Shown one piece after another: positions 28,080 through 37,370 of a DNA stretch of 64,000 nt; position 1 is the first letter of the stretch; the number at the start of each line of letters is the position of its first letter. The notes under the pieces were generated by a model, which searched no databases, was not told the origin of the DNA, and saw only the letters and a program-made list of their open reading frames with translations. The stretch spans positions 62,001 to 126,000 of the forward strand of contig JANQKC010000009.1 of the NCBI GenBank assembly GCA_028281325.1. Direction: 5' to 3'. A program made the position numbers and the translations under genes. Source of the DNA: Alphaproteobacteria bacterium (GTDB lineage Bacteria; Pseudomonadota; Alphaproteobacteria; UBA8366).

Positions 28080-29843
28080 CTAAGGCCTACTGAGACGTCC
28101 GGCAATGTCGCCCAATGGAATCGGCGCGTCGCCCAACAGCCATTCGGCATCCGCCGTTTCGGTGTCGACATCCGCCTCCGCGAGCGGGTCCGACGGCGAT
28201 AGTTTCTGCTCGATCGCCAGTTTCGCCAGCAGCAACCGACGCGCGTCGCCCTTCTCCTCCGCCAGCGCCGCGCCCTCGACCGCCATAACCACGGCCGATG
28301 CGGCGTGATACAGCGCACTGGCCGCCTGCCGGGCCGACCGTTCCCCGGTTGCGCCGGCAGCAGCCGCCCGCGCCACCAGATCCACCGCCTGGTCGAGCCG
28401 TTCCGACAACGCCGTTCGGAAATCATCGGGAATGCCATGCGCCGCCGCCACGTTTGCCGAAAGTTCCTTGCGCAGCCAGACATGCGCTTCCTCGCGTTTC
28501 GCCGCACGCAGAACATCCAGCGCCGTGATATTGCTGGTCCCCTCCCAGATGGAGCCAAGATGGGAATCGCGCACCAAACGCGCCTCGATCCATTCTTCGA
28601 TATAGCCGCAGCCGCCGCGCACTTCCATCGCATCGCCGGAGACCTTGCGCGCATCCCGGCAGACACGGAACTTCAACAGCGGGGTCAGGATTCGCCGCAT
28701 CTTCATGCCGGTCTCGTCGCCCTCATCGGCGCGGCGCAACGCCACGGCGGTGAACAGGCACAGCGATAACGCCTGCTCGGTCGGCAGCAGCAACTTCAGC
28801 AGTTGGCGTTGCATCAACGGAAGGTCGATCAAATGGCTGCCGAACGCCGTCCGGTTTCGCGAGACACAGAGGGCTTCATGCAGCGATCGCCGCATCATGC
28901 CGGCCGACCGCACCGCATTCGACAACCGCGACTGGTTCACCATCTCGGCGATTTGCACGAAACCGCGGCCGAGATCGCCGACCAGCCAGGCGGACGCACC
29001 TTCGAGGGCGATCTCCCCCGATGCCATCGATCGCGTGCCGAGCTTGTCCTTCAGGCGGATGATCCGGTACCGGTTCGACGATCCGTCCGGCAGAACACGC
29101 GGCATCAGGAACAGGCCCAAGCCGCGGGTCCCCTCGCCCCCGCCTTCCGGCCGCGCCAGCACCAGCACGACATCGGCATCCGCGTTGGAACAGAACCATT
29201 TATCACCGTAAAGCCGCCACGCGTCGCCGTCGGGCACCGCGGTCGTGACCGTTTCGCCGACGTCAGAGCCGGCGTCCGGCTCGGTCATGAACATGGCGCC
29301 CTGCGCCGCGGCCTCGAAGTCTTCGGCCAGCAAGGCCGGCAGGTAGCGATCCAGCAGAGACTGATCCGCATAGCGGATCAGCGTCCGCGTCAACGAATCC
29401 GTCATGCTCAACGGGCAGAGCAGGCCGAATTCCGATTGGGCGAACAAATATTGCAGGGCGTATTTGGCGACATGGTGGATCGGGTCCGGCCACCCCAACG
29501 CGGGCCGGTGCGACATCGCCGCCATCTCGAAGGCGCCGAAGGCGAACCGTTCCATCTCGACATAGGCGGGATGTTTCTCGACGCGGTCGTCGTCCTGCCC
29601 TTGACGGTTGCGGACTTGCAGGGCGGGTGGGTTCCGGTCGGCCGCCCCCGCCAGATCGTCGAGCCGATCGCCCACCAACGCGCCCAGTTTACGAAACTGC
29701 GGCGTCAGATGCTCGCGTTCCGGCGACGGCAGATAGAGCGACAACAGGGACTGCAGCGCCGGATCGGCATCGAAGAAGTTCATCCCCCGGGTTTCCGGCT
29801 GGGGATTCGTCGGCTCCCTTCGAGGCGGCGGCGGTGTCGTCAT
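28080..29843 (-). CDS. acyl-CoA dehydrogenase, AidB-like
   Basis: A 587-residue flavoprotein of the acyl-CoA dehydrogenase superfamily, AidB-like subgroup. Motifs are FMTEPDAGSDVGETVT (flavin/substrate side), LYGDKWFCSNADADVVLVLARP, and GGCGYIEEWIEARLVRDSH with IWEGTSNI, the region holding Arg/Glu that bind FAD. Longer than classical enzymes (about 390). Start coupled to the CoA-transferase stop (TAATG). The pairing suggests a catabolic pathway for a CoA-activated acid; AidB-type DNA-alkylation function is less likely in this context. Confidence 0.88.
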   Translation of the reverse strand: MTTPPPPRREPTNPQPETRGMNFFDADPALQSLLSLYLPSPEREHLTPQFRKLGALVGDRLDDLAGAADRNPPALQVRNRQGQDDDRVEKHPAYVEMERFAFGAFEMAAMSHRPALGWPDPIHHVAKYALQYLFAQSEFGLLCPLSMTDSLTRTLIRYADQSLLDRYLPALLAEDFEAAAQGAMFMTEPDAGSDVGETVTTAVPDGDAWRLYGDKWFCSNADADVVLVLARPEGGGEGTRGLGLFLMPRVLPDGSSNRYRIIRLKDKLGTRSMASGEIALEGASAWLVGDLGRGFVQIAEMVNQSRLSNAVRSAGMMRRSLHEALCVSRNRTAFGSHLIDLPLMQRQLLKLLLPTEQALSLCLFTAVALRRADEGDETGMKMRRILTPLLKFRVCRDARKVSGDAMEVRGGCGYIEEWIEARLVRDSHLGSIWEGTSNITALDVLRAAKREEAHVWLRKELSANVAAAHGIPDDFRTALSERLDQAVDLVARAAAAGATGERSARQAASALYHAASAVVMAVEGAALAEEKGDARRLLLAKLAIEQKLSPSDPLAEADVDTETADAEWLLGDAPIPLGDIAGRLSRP

Positions 29844-31051
29844 TAGCGGCGTTTCTCCACCAATACGCCCGCGTCCGACAGCTTGGCGATCTCCGACTCG
29901 TCGAAGCCATGGGCCGCGAGGATTTCCCGCCCATGGACGCCGAATTTCGGCGGCGCGGTCCGCACCGCGCCCGGCGTGCGTGAGAACTTGATCGGAATGC
30001 CGGTCATTTGGTACCAGCCGTCCAACTCCACCGCCATCTTGCGGTGCTTGGTGTGCTCGCTCGCCATGACTTGCGCGGTGTCGAGGACAGGCCCGGCCGG
30101 CACGCCGGATTTAAGGAGTTGCTGGCAGACCTCTTCACCGTCGCGTTCCGCAAGCAGACCGGTGATCAATTGGGTGATCTCTTCCTTATTGCTGACCCGC
30201 AAGCCGTTGTCGGCGAACTTGGGATCATCAGCAAGCTCCGGTTTGCCCAGCACCGTGCAGAGACGTTGAAAGGCACGGTTGTTCCCGGCCCCGATGAAGA
30301 TATCCACGGTCTTCGTATGGTAGCGGTCATACGGCACCACATTCGTATGCTGGTTCCCGGTCAGTCCCGGCGTGTCGCCCGACATGTAGTAGTTCGGAAC
30401 GTGCGGATGCATGAGCGACACCGCGCAGTCATACAGCGTCATGTCGATATACTGGCCATGCCCCGACCGGCTGCGTTCCTGCAGCGCCATCAGGATAGCG
30501 ATCGCGCTGTACAGGCCCGTACCCATATCGACCATGGCGAGACCAACACGGGTCGGCCCCGCATCGGGCGCGCCGTTGACGCTGAACCACCCGGCCATCG
30601 CCTGGACGATTGCGTCATAGCCGGGGAATCCGCCGAGCGGCCCGTCCGCCCCGTACCCGCTGATGCGGCAATGGATCAGCTTCGGAAACCTCTCTTTGAG
30701 CACCTCTTCATAACCGAGGCCCCATTTCTCCATGGTGCCGGTTTTCAGGTTCTCGATCAGGACATCGGCGTCATCCAGCAAACGGAACAGGACGTCGCGC
30801 CCTTCCGGCACCGTCAGGTCGAGTCCGATCGAGCGCTTGTTGCGGTTGACGCCAACGAAATAGGACGCATCGCCTTCATGAAACGGCGGCCCCCAATCCC
30901 GGACCTCGTCGCCCTGCGGCGGCTCGACCTTCAGGACCTCGGCCCCGTGATCGGCCAAAATCTGGGTGCAGTAGGGACCGCCGAGTACCCGCGTCAGGTC
31001 CACCACCTTTACGCCGGCGAGCGCACCGAGGAAACCGTCATTATCGTTCAT
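29843..31051 (-). CDS. CaiB/BaiF family CoA transferase
   Basis: A 402-residue family III CoA transferase. It has the start VKVVDLTRVLGGPYCTQILAD, then GYDAIVQAMAGWFSVNG and the catalytic Asp region VGLAMVDMGTGLYSA. It moves CoA between carboxylates without a free acid-CoA hydrolysis step. First gene of the pair with acyl-CoA dehydrogenase. Substrate not evident. Confidence 0.92.
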   Translation of the reverse strand: MNDNDGFLGALAGVKVVDLTRVLGGPYCTQILADHGAEVLKVEPPQGDEVRDWGPPFHEGDASYFVGVNRNKRSIGLDLTVPEGRDVLFRLLDDADVLIENLKTGTMEKWGLGYEEVLKERFPKLIHCRISGYGADGPLGGFPGYDAIVQAMAGWFSVNGAPDAGPTRVGLAMVDMGTGLYSAIAILMALQERSRSGHGQYIDMTLYDCAVSLMHPHVPNYYMSGDTPGLTGNQHTNVVPYDRYHTKTVDIFIGAGNNRAFQRLCTVLGKPELADDPKFADNGLRVSNKEEITQLITGLLAERDGEEVCQQLLKSGVPAGPVLDTAQVMASEHTKHRKMAVELDGWYQMTGIPIKFSRTPGAVRTAPPKFGVHGREILAAHGFDESEIAKLSDAGVLVEKRR

Positions 31052-31165
31052 TTAGTCTTTCTCCGAGTGGTTGGCGCCGGCGGCGTTACATGAACCGAAT
31101 GCCGCCCCGCCCAAATTCGATAGGATTTGCCCGCATCTCCCGGCGCATCGGGCCGGGCGGGACCG

Positions 31166-31561
31166 CTACGCCGCGTCCGGTACCGGCCGTTCGTCGCGCG
31201 GACCCAAGGGCGGGCTATAAAGGACCAACGCCCTAAGCGGCGTATCGCCTTTGGTGTAAACCGCATGCAGCACTTTCGGCGGAATCCGGACCACGGTTCC
31301 GGGGCCGCACTCGACCGCCGGATCGTCTCCCAGGACGACATCGGCCATCCCGTCGAGGATGTAGATGATCTGATGCTCGTCCTCGTGCCGATGCGGCGAC
31401 GCCTCGCCGCCCGGCTGTACGATGCCGAGGTTCATTTCGAACGCGCCGCAGAACGCCGTATCGACGAGGCGGTAATTGACGGTCCCTTCGTGACCGGGCG
31501 GGATATAGGGCGTTATGTCACTCTCGTTTTGAATCAACGACCTGTACTGCCCGTCGCCCAT
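31166..31561 (-). CDS. single-domain cupin protein
   Basis: A 131-residue cupin. Motif 1 is PHRHEDEHQIIYILDG with the metal-binding His/His/Glu set, and motif 2 follows in PGTVVRIPPKVLHAVYT. The ATG at 31561 is chosen because GAGAGGA lies five bases upstream; a start at 31585 would add eight residues. Upstream of the CoA transferase on the same strand, 114 bases apart. Function unknown, metal-binding sensor or isomerase possible. Confidence 0.8.
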   Translation of the reverse strand: MGDGQYRSLIQNESDITPYIPPGHEGTVNYRLVDTAFCGAFEMNLGIVQPGGEASPHRHEDEHQIIYILDGMADVVLGDDPAVECGPGTVVRIPPKVLHAVYTKGDTPLRALVLYSPPLGPRDERPVPDAA

Positions 31562-31783
31562 ACCGTCCTCTCTTGCGGAATCCAACCCAAAGCGGCCCTA
31601 CTTAGCAGGAATCCGCCTGGTGGACAAAGGCCCAGTCGGGAGCGCAAGACGACGGAAAACGGGCGCTAAATCCCGTTGCAGCGCCTGAAAGCGCAGATCG
31701 AATTTAATCAAGTTGTATCGGCAAAACAGAATTTCTCCAAAAACGCCACACAACAATCAACTGATATTAAACGATTATTCTGC

Positions 31784-31798
31784 TTAACTTCAATTTAA
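31784..31798. promoter_or_regulatory. CtrA-type box upstream of the CheZ-like gene
   Basis: TTAACTTCAATTTAA is a full TTAA-N7-TTAA site, 78 bases before the ATG of the CheZ-like gene, in an otherwise gene-free AT-rich stretch (31586-31876). CtrA activates motility and chemotaxis genes in several Rhodospirillales, so the location is sensible. Motif-only evidence. Confidence 0.55.
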
Positions 31799-31876
31799 CT
31801 CTTCCCTTGCATAGATGGGGATGCCCGGAGCGTGAACAATTCCGGATTGGTCCGAACTACCGAAGAACCAAGTATC

Positions 31877-32416
31877 ATGTCCTACAAGCCCGACAATCGT
31901 CTCGAGAGCGAAATCCGCAACCTCGCGCAATACATCAAACGGTTCCGGATTGAGATCGCGCGCATTAACAAAGGCGATCCGGACAGCAATTTCAGGAACA
32001 TGTCCGACCATCTTGATGCGATCACGCAACATACCGATTCCGCGACGCATAACATCCTTCAGAATTTGGAAGGGATCGCCGATCTTGTCGGACAGCTCCA
32101 AGACAAGACCGAGGACGACGATACGAACGAGGTCTGCGACGCCGTAATGGAAAAGGCGACGAACGCGATGGAGGAATGCACCTTCCAGGACATCACGGGC
32201 CAACGGGTTACGAAGATCATCAGCTCGATCCGCTTCGTCGAGGAACGCGTCAACGCGATGATCGAACTGATGGGCCGCGACATGATCGAAGCCGAGGTGG
32301 AGGGCCTGCCCGAACCCGAACCCGATCCGGAGGACGCGGACGCTGATCTTCTGAACGGTCCGCAGTTGCCGGGTCAGGCGATCTCGCAGGACGATATCGA
32401 CAAGCTGTTCGCTTAA
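31877..32416 (+). CDS. cheZ: CheZ-like protein phosphatase
   Basis: A 179-residue helical protein. The CheZ active-site motif is TFQDITGQRVTKI (Asp and Gln as in FQDLTGQ), in a long helix with VEERVNAMIELMG. A Pro/Glu/Asp linker follows and the protein ends in ISQDDIDKLFA. CheZ dephosphorylates CheY-P. The C-terminal peptide resembles the SQxEIDALL CheY-binding peptide of FliM. No other che genes nearby. ATG at 31877 is preferred; a GTG 45 bases earlier is possible. Confidence 0.85.
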   Translation: MSYKPDNRLESEIRNLAQYIKRFRIEIARINKGDPDSNFRNMSDHLDAITQHTDSATHNILQNLEGIADLVGQLQDKTEDDDTNEVCDAVMEKATNAMEECTFQDITGQRVTKIISSIRFVEERVNAMIELMGRDMIEAEVEGLPEPEPDPEDADADLLNGPQLPGQAISQDDIDKLFA

Positions 32417-32441
32417 CCACCGCGAACACCACGCAAATGAA

Positions 32442-32472
32442 AATCGGGCCCATACACTGTACGGGCCCGATT
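32442..32472. terminator. bidirectional terminator between the CheZ-like gene and dctM
   Basis: Perfect ten-base stem AATCGGGCCC/GGGCCCGATT with an eleven-base loop. It is followed by CTTTT on the plus strand and TTCATTT on the minus, and separates two convergent genes. Confidence 0.85.
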
Positions 32473-32517
32473 CTTTTAGCGTCCGTTAGACGCTTTTGCT
32501 TTGGTCAATACGCGCCC

Positions 32518-33867
32518 TTAGTTGGCACCCGCGCCGAGCAGGCTCGGCAGCCAGGTGACGATCTCCGGGAACGCGATGAACAGCGCGACCGTGGCAACGT
32601 CCGCACCGAAGAACGGCGCGATACCGCGGAACACCGACCCGAGTGGTATATCCGGTCTGACCGCGTGAACCACGTAACAGTTCAGTCCAACGGGCGGCGT
32701 AATCAGACATACCTCGCACATCTTAACCACGATGATCCCGAACCAGACCGGGTCGTAGCCGAGTGCGATAACCGCCGGATACACTACCGGCAGGGTCAAC
32801 AGCAGCATGCCGATGGCGTCCATGAACATGCCGAGAACCGCATAGCCCAACAGGATCATGATCATGATCACGACCGGTGGGAACGGCAACTCGATGATCC
32901 ATTCCGCGAAGGCCTGCGGCAAACCCGCAAACCCGAGGAACCGGACGAAGATCAGGATGCCCCAGATCAGCGCGAAGATCATGACCGTCAGCTTCGCGGT
33001 TTCGAGCAAGGCTTCCTGCAGATTGCCCCACTTCATGCCGCGCATGATCGCGATCACGAAGATGACGAAGGCCCCAAGCGCGCCCGCCTCGGTCGGCGTC
33101 GCCTTACCGGAATACATCGAGTAGAAGATGATGGCGACCACCAGCGCGATCGGCATGATCGGCGGCAGCGTCTTCACCCGTTCCATGAGCGGCGGCGACT
33201 TCACCGGCTTGCCTTGCGACGGATCGATGACGCATTGGCCGATGATCAACAACGCGTAGATCAGCGCCGATACGACACCCGGCAGGAACCCAGCCAAGAT
33301 CAACGCCCCCACCGATTGCTCGACGATGATGGCGTAGATCACGAGGATTGCGCTGGGTGGTATGAGCGATGCCAGTGTACCGCCCGCCGCCACCACACCG
33401 GCCGATAACTGTTTGCTATAGCCGTTCTGCAGCATGTGCGGGATGGCGACACGGCTGAACACCGCCGCCGTCGCCGTACTGGCCCCGGACACGGCGGCAA
33501 ATCCAGCGGTCGCGAACACGGTCGCCACGGCCAGTCCGCCCGGCACCCAACCGAACCACGCCCGTGCAGCGTTGAACAACGCATGCGTCAATCCGGCGTG
33601 ATAGGCGATGAAGCCGATGAGAATGAACATCGGCAAGACGCTCAGCGCGTAGTTGATCGCCTTCGAATGCGGGATTGTTCCGACGATGCCGGCGCCGGCC
33701 GACCATCCGCGCGCCCAGTCCCAGCCGCCGCTCCCGTCGAGGGCGAGAATCGCGACGCATCCGACCAAGCCGGTCATTGCCGCCGCTGCGTAGACGCGGA
33801 CGCCGACGAACACCATCGCCAACAAGCCAATGGTGCCGATGATTCCAATGGTGAGTTGATCCATCAT
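32518..33867 (-). CDS. dctM: TRAP transporter large membrane subunit DctM
   Basis: A 449-residue membrane protein with about 12 hydrophobic segments. Segments such as FATAGFAAVSGASTATAAVF, PPSAILVIYAIIVEQSVG and MFMDAIGMLLLTLPVVYP are DctM hallmarks. It is the ion-coupled permease of a TRAP uptake system. Its start overlaps the dctQ stop (ATGA). Confidence 0.95.
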   Translation of the reverse strand: MMDQLTIGIIGTIGLLAMVFVGVRVYAAAAMTGLVGCVAILALDGSGGWDWARGWSAGAGIVGTIPHSKAINYALSVLPMFILIGFIAYHAGLTHALFNAARAWFGWVPGGLAVATVFATAGFAAVSGASTATAAVFSRVAIPHMLQNGYSKQLSAGVVAAGGTLASLIPPSAILVIYAIIVEQSVGALILAGFLPGVVSALIYALLIIGQCVIDPSQGKPVKSPPLMERVKTLPPIMPIALVVAIIFYSMYSGKATPTEAGALGAFVIFVIAIMRGMKWGNLQEALLETAKLTVMIFALIWGILIFVRFLGFAGLPQAFAEWIIELPFPPVVIMIMILLGYAVLGMFMDAIGMLLLTLPVVYPAVIALGYDPVWFGIIVVKMCEVCLITPPVGLNCYVVHAVRPDIPLGSVFRGIAPFFGADVATVALFIAFPEIVTWLPSLLGAGAN

Positions 33868-34520
33868 TCGGCTCCTTGCTTCTTAAGGGCCGTATCGGGG
33901 TCGTCCCTGTCGGCGCCACTGACGTGAATCTCGTGCTGCGCCTGATCGTCGACGGTTTCGATGATCGGCACCGCGATCGGCCGCGCGTCGGGTTTCCGGT
34001 AAAGACGGATGAAACCGAACAAGTTCAGAAACAGCCGGAACAGCAGCAAGGTGAATGCAATCGGCACCAGCAGTTTGGACGGCCAGAGCGCGAAATCACC
34101 GTCGATCGTGCTGTCGCCCAACTCATAGGCGCGCAGGAAATGCGTAAATCCATAGTACAGCAGTACGGAGATCACGATGATCACCACGACGGTTCCGAAG
34201 ATTTCGACCGCCCAAAAGGTGCGCCCCTTGAACCGCTTGATGATGATTTCCATTCGCACGTGCCCGCCGAGCTTCTGGCAATACGCAATGCCGAGAAACG
34301 CGAACACGCCCATCAAAATCTCAATGATATCAACGTAGGACGGCACCGGACGGTTGAAGAAACTCCGCCCCACCACTTGGATGACTCCAAGAAACATTAC
34401 GAGAAAAATCATCAACCCCGCTATGAAGTTGAAGAAGCTCTCGATCTTGAAAAAACCCTCGTCCACCTTGGACAGGGTTACCTCCCCTGGGGAGAGGTCA
34501 TCAGCGTCATTCATCGCCAT
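33864..34520 (-). CDS. dctQ: TRAP transporter small membrane subunit DctQ
   Basis: A 218-residue protein with four hydrophobic segments (FIAGLMIFLVMFLGVIQVVG, IIEILMGVFAFLGIAYCQ, VEIFGTVVVIIVISVLLYYG, LLVPIAFTLLLFRLFLN) and the GGHVRMEIIIKR segment typical of DctQ. Polar C-terminal tail. Forms the permease with DctM. Confidence 0.93.
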   Translation of the reverse strand: MAMNDADDLSPGEVTLSKVDEGFFKIESFFNFIAGLMIFLVMFLGVIQVVGRSFFNRPVPSYVDIIEILMGVFAFLGIAYCQKLGGHVRMEIIIKRFKGRTFWAVEIFGTVVVIIVISVLLYYGFTHFLRAYELGDSTIDGDFALWPSKLLVPIAFTLLLFRLFLNLFGFIRLYRKPDARPIAVPIIETVDDQAQHEIHVSGADRDDPDTALKKQGAE

Positions 34521-34550
34521 GACATCTCACTTCGCTCTGTTCTAGAAAGC

Positions 34551-34580
34551 TAAACGCCGGCCCCAAGGGACCGGCGTTTA
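34551..34580 (-). terminator. hairpin between dctP1 and dctQM
   Basis: Perfect ten-base stem TAAACGCCGG/CCGGCGTTTA. Followed on the minus strand by GCTTTCT. It probably attenuates transcription into dctQM so that binding protein is made in excess over permease. Confidence 0.65.
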
Positions 34581-34595
34581 TACCGTTTTCGCAGT

Positions 34596-35648
34596 TTAAC
34601 TGGATTCTGCCATTTTCAGGACAAGGTCCAGCAGTTCCTGTGCCGGAATGTTGGCCTCATTTTCCTTGACCCAAGCTTCCCACAGCGGCTTGCCGCCGAT
34701 CTTGCGGAACTCGGCCATTTCGCTTTCGGGAATTTCGACGGCCTTCATCTTCGTCTTCGCCCACTTGGCGATATTCGCCTTGTCCTTGGCCGCATACGCC
34801 GACTTCATGGCGTCATAGGCACCGGGCTTCGCTTCTTCCAGGATCTTCTTGTACTCGGCCGGAAGCTTGTTGTAGGCGTCCTTGTTGAAGACGGTCGGGC
34901 AGTTCACCGTCCCAAGCGACATGTTCGTCGTATACCAGTCGGAAATTTCATCCAACCGATACGCGGCGAAGGTGTAGCTGAACGGGAAGCCGATCGCATC
35001 CACGGTCCCGCGCTGCAGGGCCGTATAGGTTTCGGAGGCCGGCATGGTCGTCGGCACCGCGCCGATCGCCTTGGCCGAACGGCCCATGCCACCGAGCGCC
35101 CGCAGACGCTTACCCTTGAAATCGGCGACGGACTTCGGCGGCTCGCCGCGGCCCATGTATTCGTACTGCGGCAAAATGTTCGACATGTAGATAACGGCGT
35201 TCCACTTCGCCAACGCCTTCTGCGATGCCGGGTGACTGTAGACGGCGTCATGCACCTTGCGCATCACGTCGAAGTCGGACAGCGGCAGGAACGGCAAATC
35301 CAGAACGTTCAAGGGACGGTTCTTGCCCGGATGGTAAGCCGCGCAGAACGTACCCGCTTCGATCGCCCCGACGGAGATACTGTCCAGGTTTTCCTTACTC
35401 TTCGAGAGCTGTTCGCCGTAATAGAGTTTGACGGTAAAGTTTCCACAGGTCTGCTCGGACACACGCTCGGAAACATATTCCATGCCCTCGGTGAAGGCCC
35501 GGCGCTTGCCCCAAAGCGATAGACGCCAGTTCACCTTCGGCCCTTCGCAGGCCTTCGTTGCCGCTTCCGCGGTCGTCGGGATCGACGCACCCGTAAACGC
35601 GAAACCGGCCAGCGCCAAAGACGCAGCGGTAACAGTTAACATTTTCAT
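34596..35648 (-). CDS. dctP: TRAP substrate-binding protein, copy 1
   Basis: A 350-residue periplasmic protein with a signal peptide cut near PTTAEA-AT, followed by CEGPKVNWRLSLWGKRRAFTEG. The DctP-type core has YMGRGEPPKSVADFKGKRLR and MPASETYTALQRGTVDAIGF. It delivers a carboxylate to DctQM. It is close to copy 2 (36000-37052) over its length and farther from copy 3. Start supported by GGGAGG. Ligand unknown. Confidence 0.92.
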   Translation of the reverse strand: MKMLTVTAASLALAGFAFTGASIPTTAEAATKACEGPKVNWRLSLWGKRRAFTEGMEYVSERVSEQTCGNFTVKLYYGEQLSKSKENLDSISVGAIEAGTFCAAYHPGKNRPLNVLDLPFLPLSDFDVMRKVHDAVYSHPASQKALAKWNAVIYMSNILPQYEYMGRGEPPKSVADFKGKRLRALGGMGRSAKAIGAVPTTMPASETYTALQRGTVDAIGFPFSYTFAAYRLDEISDWYTTNMSLGTVNCPTVFNKDAYNKLPAEYKKILEEAKPGAYDAMKSAYAAKDKANIAKWAKTKMKAVEIPESEMAEFRKIGGKPLWEAWVKENEANIPAQELLDLVLKMAESS

Positions 35649-35999
35649 TGTGTTCAGCCTCCCTGCTAAACAATTGAGTATTTGCTATTACGCAATCACC
35701 AACCCGCTTATGCGATCTCGGCAATTACGATACGAACCATTGATTGGTCCGTATTTCTTAGGCGGCGAGCCTAGCGTGGTTTTGGTCCCGCATCAAACAT
35801 TACGGAATGTGTTCAGATCAATTTTTGCCGTTATTGACCGTTGACAATTGGAAAGCAGTTCATAATCAAGTCTATGCGCTGATTTACATAAACAATTAAA
35901 GAAGGGCGCCCGAATGGACGCCCTCCCTCGTAGTACTGCGGTTGTGCCGTAACGCGCGATAAACCGTAACGGAATACCGTCGGCGCAACCAGTTTTCGG
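35649..35999. other. gene-free stretch between two dctP genes
   Basis: 351 bases with no credible gene. It holds the terminator of copy 2 at 35903-35924 and AT-rich DNA likely to contain the promoter of copy 1. No clear -35/-10 pair or operator could be assigned on the minus strand. Confidence 0.6.
35903..35924 (-). terminator. terminator after dctP copy 2
   Basis: Six-base stem AGGGCG/CGCCCT with a ten-base loop, followed on the minus strand by TCTTTAATT. Confidence 0.7.
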
Positions 36000-37052
36000 C
36001 TATTGCTGGGCCGTCTTCAGCACGAGATCCAGCAACTCCTGCGCCGGGATCTTGTCTTGGTTGTCCTTCACCCAAGCTTCCCAAATCGGCTTACCGCCAA
36101 TCCGCCGGAATTCCGCCATTTCGGTCTCCGGGATCGTGACGGCCGTCATCTTGGACTTGCCCCAATTGGCCAAGTTCACCTTATCCACCGAGGCATAGGC
36201 CTCCTTCATGGCGTCATAGGCGCCGGGGATCGCCTCGTCGAGGATCGTCTTGTATTCCGCCGGAAGCTTGTTGTAGGCGTTCTTGTTGAAGACGGTCGGG
36301 CAGGTCACCGTGCCGAGCGACATGTTCGTCGTGTACCAGTCGGCGACTTCGTCCAGCCGATAAGAGGCGAAGCTATACGTGAACGGGAAGCCGATGGCGT
36401 CAACGGTACCGCGCTGCAACGCCGTGTAGGTTTCGGACGCCGGCATGGTCGTCGGCACCGCGCCGATCGCCCGCGCCGCAGCGCCCATGCCGCCGAGCGC
36501 CCGCAACCGCTTGCCCTTGAAGTCGGCAACACTCTTCGGCGGTTCGCCGCGGCCCATGTATTCGTATTGCGGCAGGATATTCGACATGTAGATAACGGCG
36601 TTCCATTTGTCTAACGCCTTCGCCGACGCGGGATGCCGGTAGATCGCATCATGCACCTTACGCAAGGTGTCGAAATCAGCCACTGGCAGGAACGGCAAAT
36701 CCAAAACGTTCAGCGGACGGTTCTTGCCCGGATGGTAGGACGCGCAGAATGACGCCCCGTCAATCGCGCCAACCGAGATGCTGTCGAGGTTTTCCTTACT
36801 CTTGGAAAGCTGTTCGCCATAGTAAATGTTGATCTTGAAGTTGCCGCAGGTCTGGTCCGACACATGCTTGGTGACGTGTTCCATCCCTTCGGTGAAAGCG
36901 CGGCGCTTACCCCAAAACGAAAAACGCCAACTTACCTTCGGCCCTTCGCAGGCCTTGGTCGCCGCTTCCGCGGCGGTCGGCATCGCCGTACTGCCGGCAA
37001 ACGCAAATCCGGCCAGCGCCAATGACGCCGCCGTTACTGTCAACACTTTCAT
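36000..37052 (-). CDS. dctP: TRAP substrate-binding protein, copy 2
   Basis: A 350-residue paralogue of copy 1. Signal peptide ends near PTAAEA-AT and the mature part starts CEGPKVSWRFSFWGKRRAF. It shares the YMGRGEPPKSVADFKGKRLR and MPASETYTALQRGTVDAIGF segments. Differences from copy 1 are spread along the protein, so it is an old duplication and not an assembly artefact. Own ribosome site (GGGAGG) and own terminator downstream. Confidence 0.92.
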   Translation of the reverse strand: MKVLTVTAASLALAGFAFAGSTAMPTAAEAATKACEGPKVSWRFSFWGKRRAFTEGMEHVTKHVSDQTCGNFKINIYYGEQLSKSKENLDSISVGAIDGASFCASYHPGKNRPLNVLDLPFLPVADFDTLRKVHDAIYRHPASAKALDKWNAVIYMSNILPQYEYMGRGEPPKSVADFKGKRLRALGGMGAAARAIGAVPTTMPASETYTALQRGTVDAIGFPFTYSFASYRLDEVADWYTTNMSLGTVTCPTVFNKNAYNKLPAEYKTILDEAIPGAYDAMKEAYASVDKVNLANWGKSKMTAVTIPETEMAEFRRIGGKPIWEAWVKDNQDKIPAQELLDLVLKTAQQ

Positions 37053-37370
37053 GATGTCTTATCCTCCCTATGGGGCCATTCGTGAAAACCGAATGCTCGA
37101 CGATCGCGTCGGCCGAAATTTCTGAATATGTGAGAGTTCGCCAAAGAAATCGACGAGCAAGGTTGCGCGAACATAACGTCCTTCTGCAAGCGCTTCAAAC
37201 ATCGAAAAGATATAAGGCTTCCAATGCCGTAAGTGTAGTTTCATCAGGAAATTCGATTTTTAGAATCGAATTTCCTATCACCTTGAACGCCCAAGTTGAA
37301 AAAGAGAAAGGCGCCTCAACGGACGCCTTTCCCCGAACCGCAGCCTGCGATCGGTCAGTCGATATCGGCG
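37053..37370. other. gene-free stretch between dctP copies 2 and 3
   Basis: 318 bases without a gene. It contains the terminator of copy 3 (37307-37330) and AT-rich DNA including a near-palindrome GAAATTCGATTTTTAGAATC. It likely carries the promoter for copy 2. Confidence 0.55.
37307..37330 (-). terminator. terminator after dctP copy 3
   Basis: Seven-base stem AAAGGCG/CGCCTTT with a ten-base loop, followed on the minus strand by CTCTTTTTC. Confidence 0.75.

Noticed and set aside
28080-29843. aidB as a DNA-alkylation repair gene
   Set aside because: Its start overlaps a CaiB CoA-transferase stop, which favours a metabolic acyl-CoA dehydrogenase.
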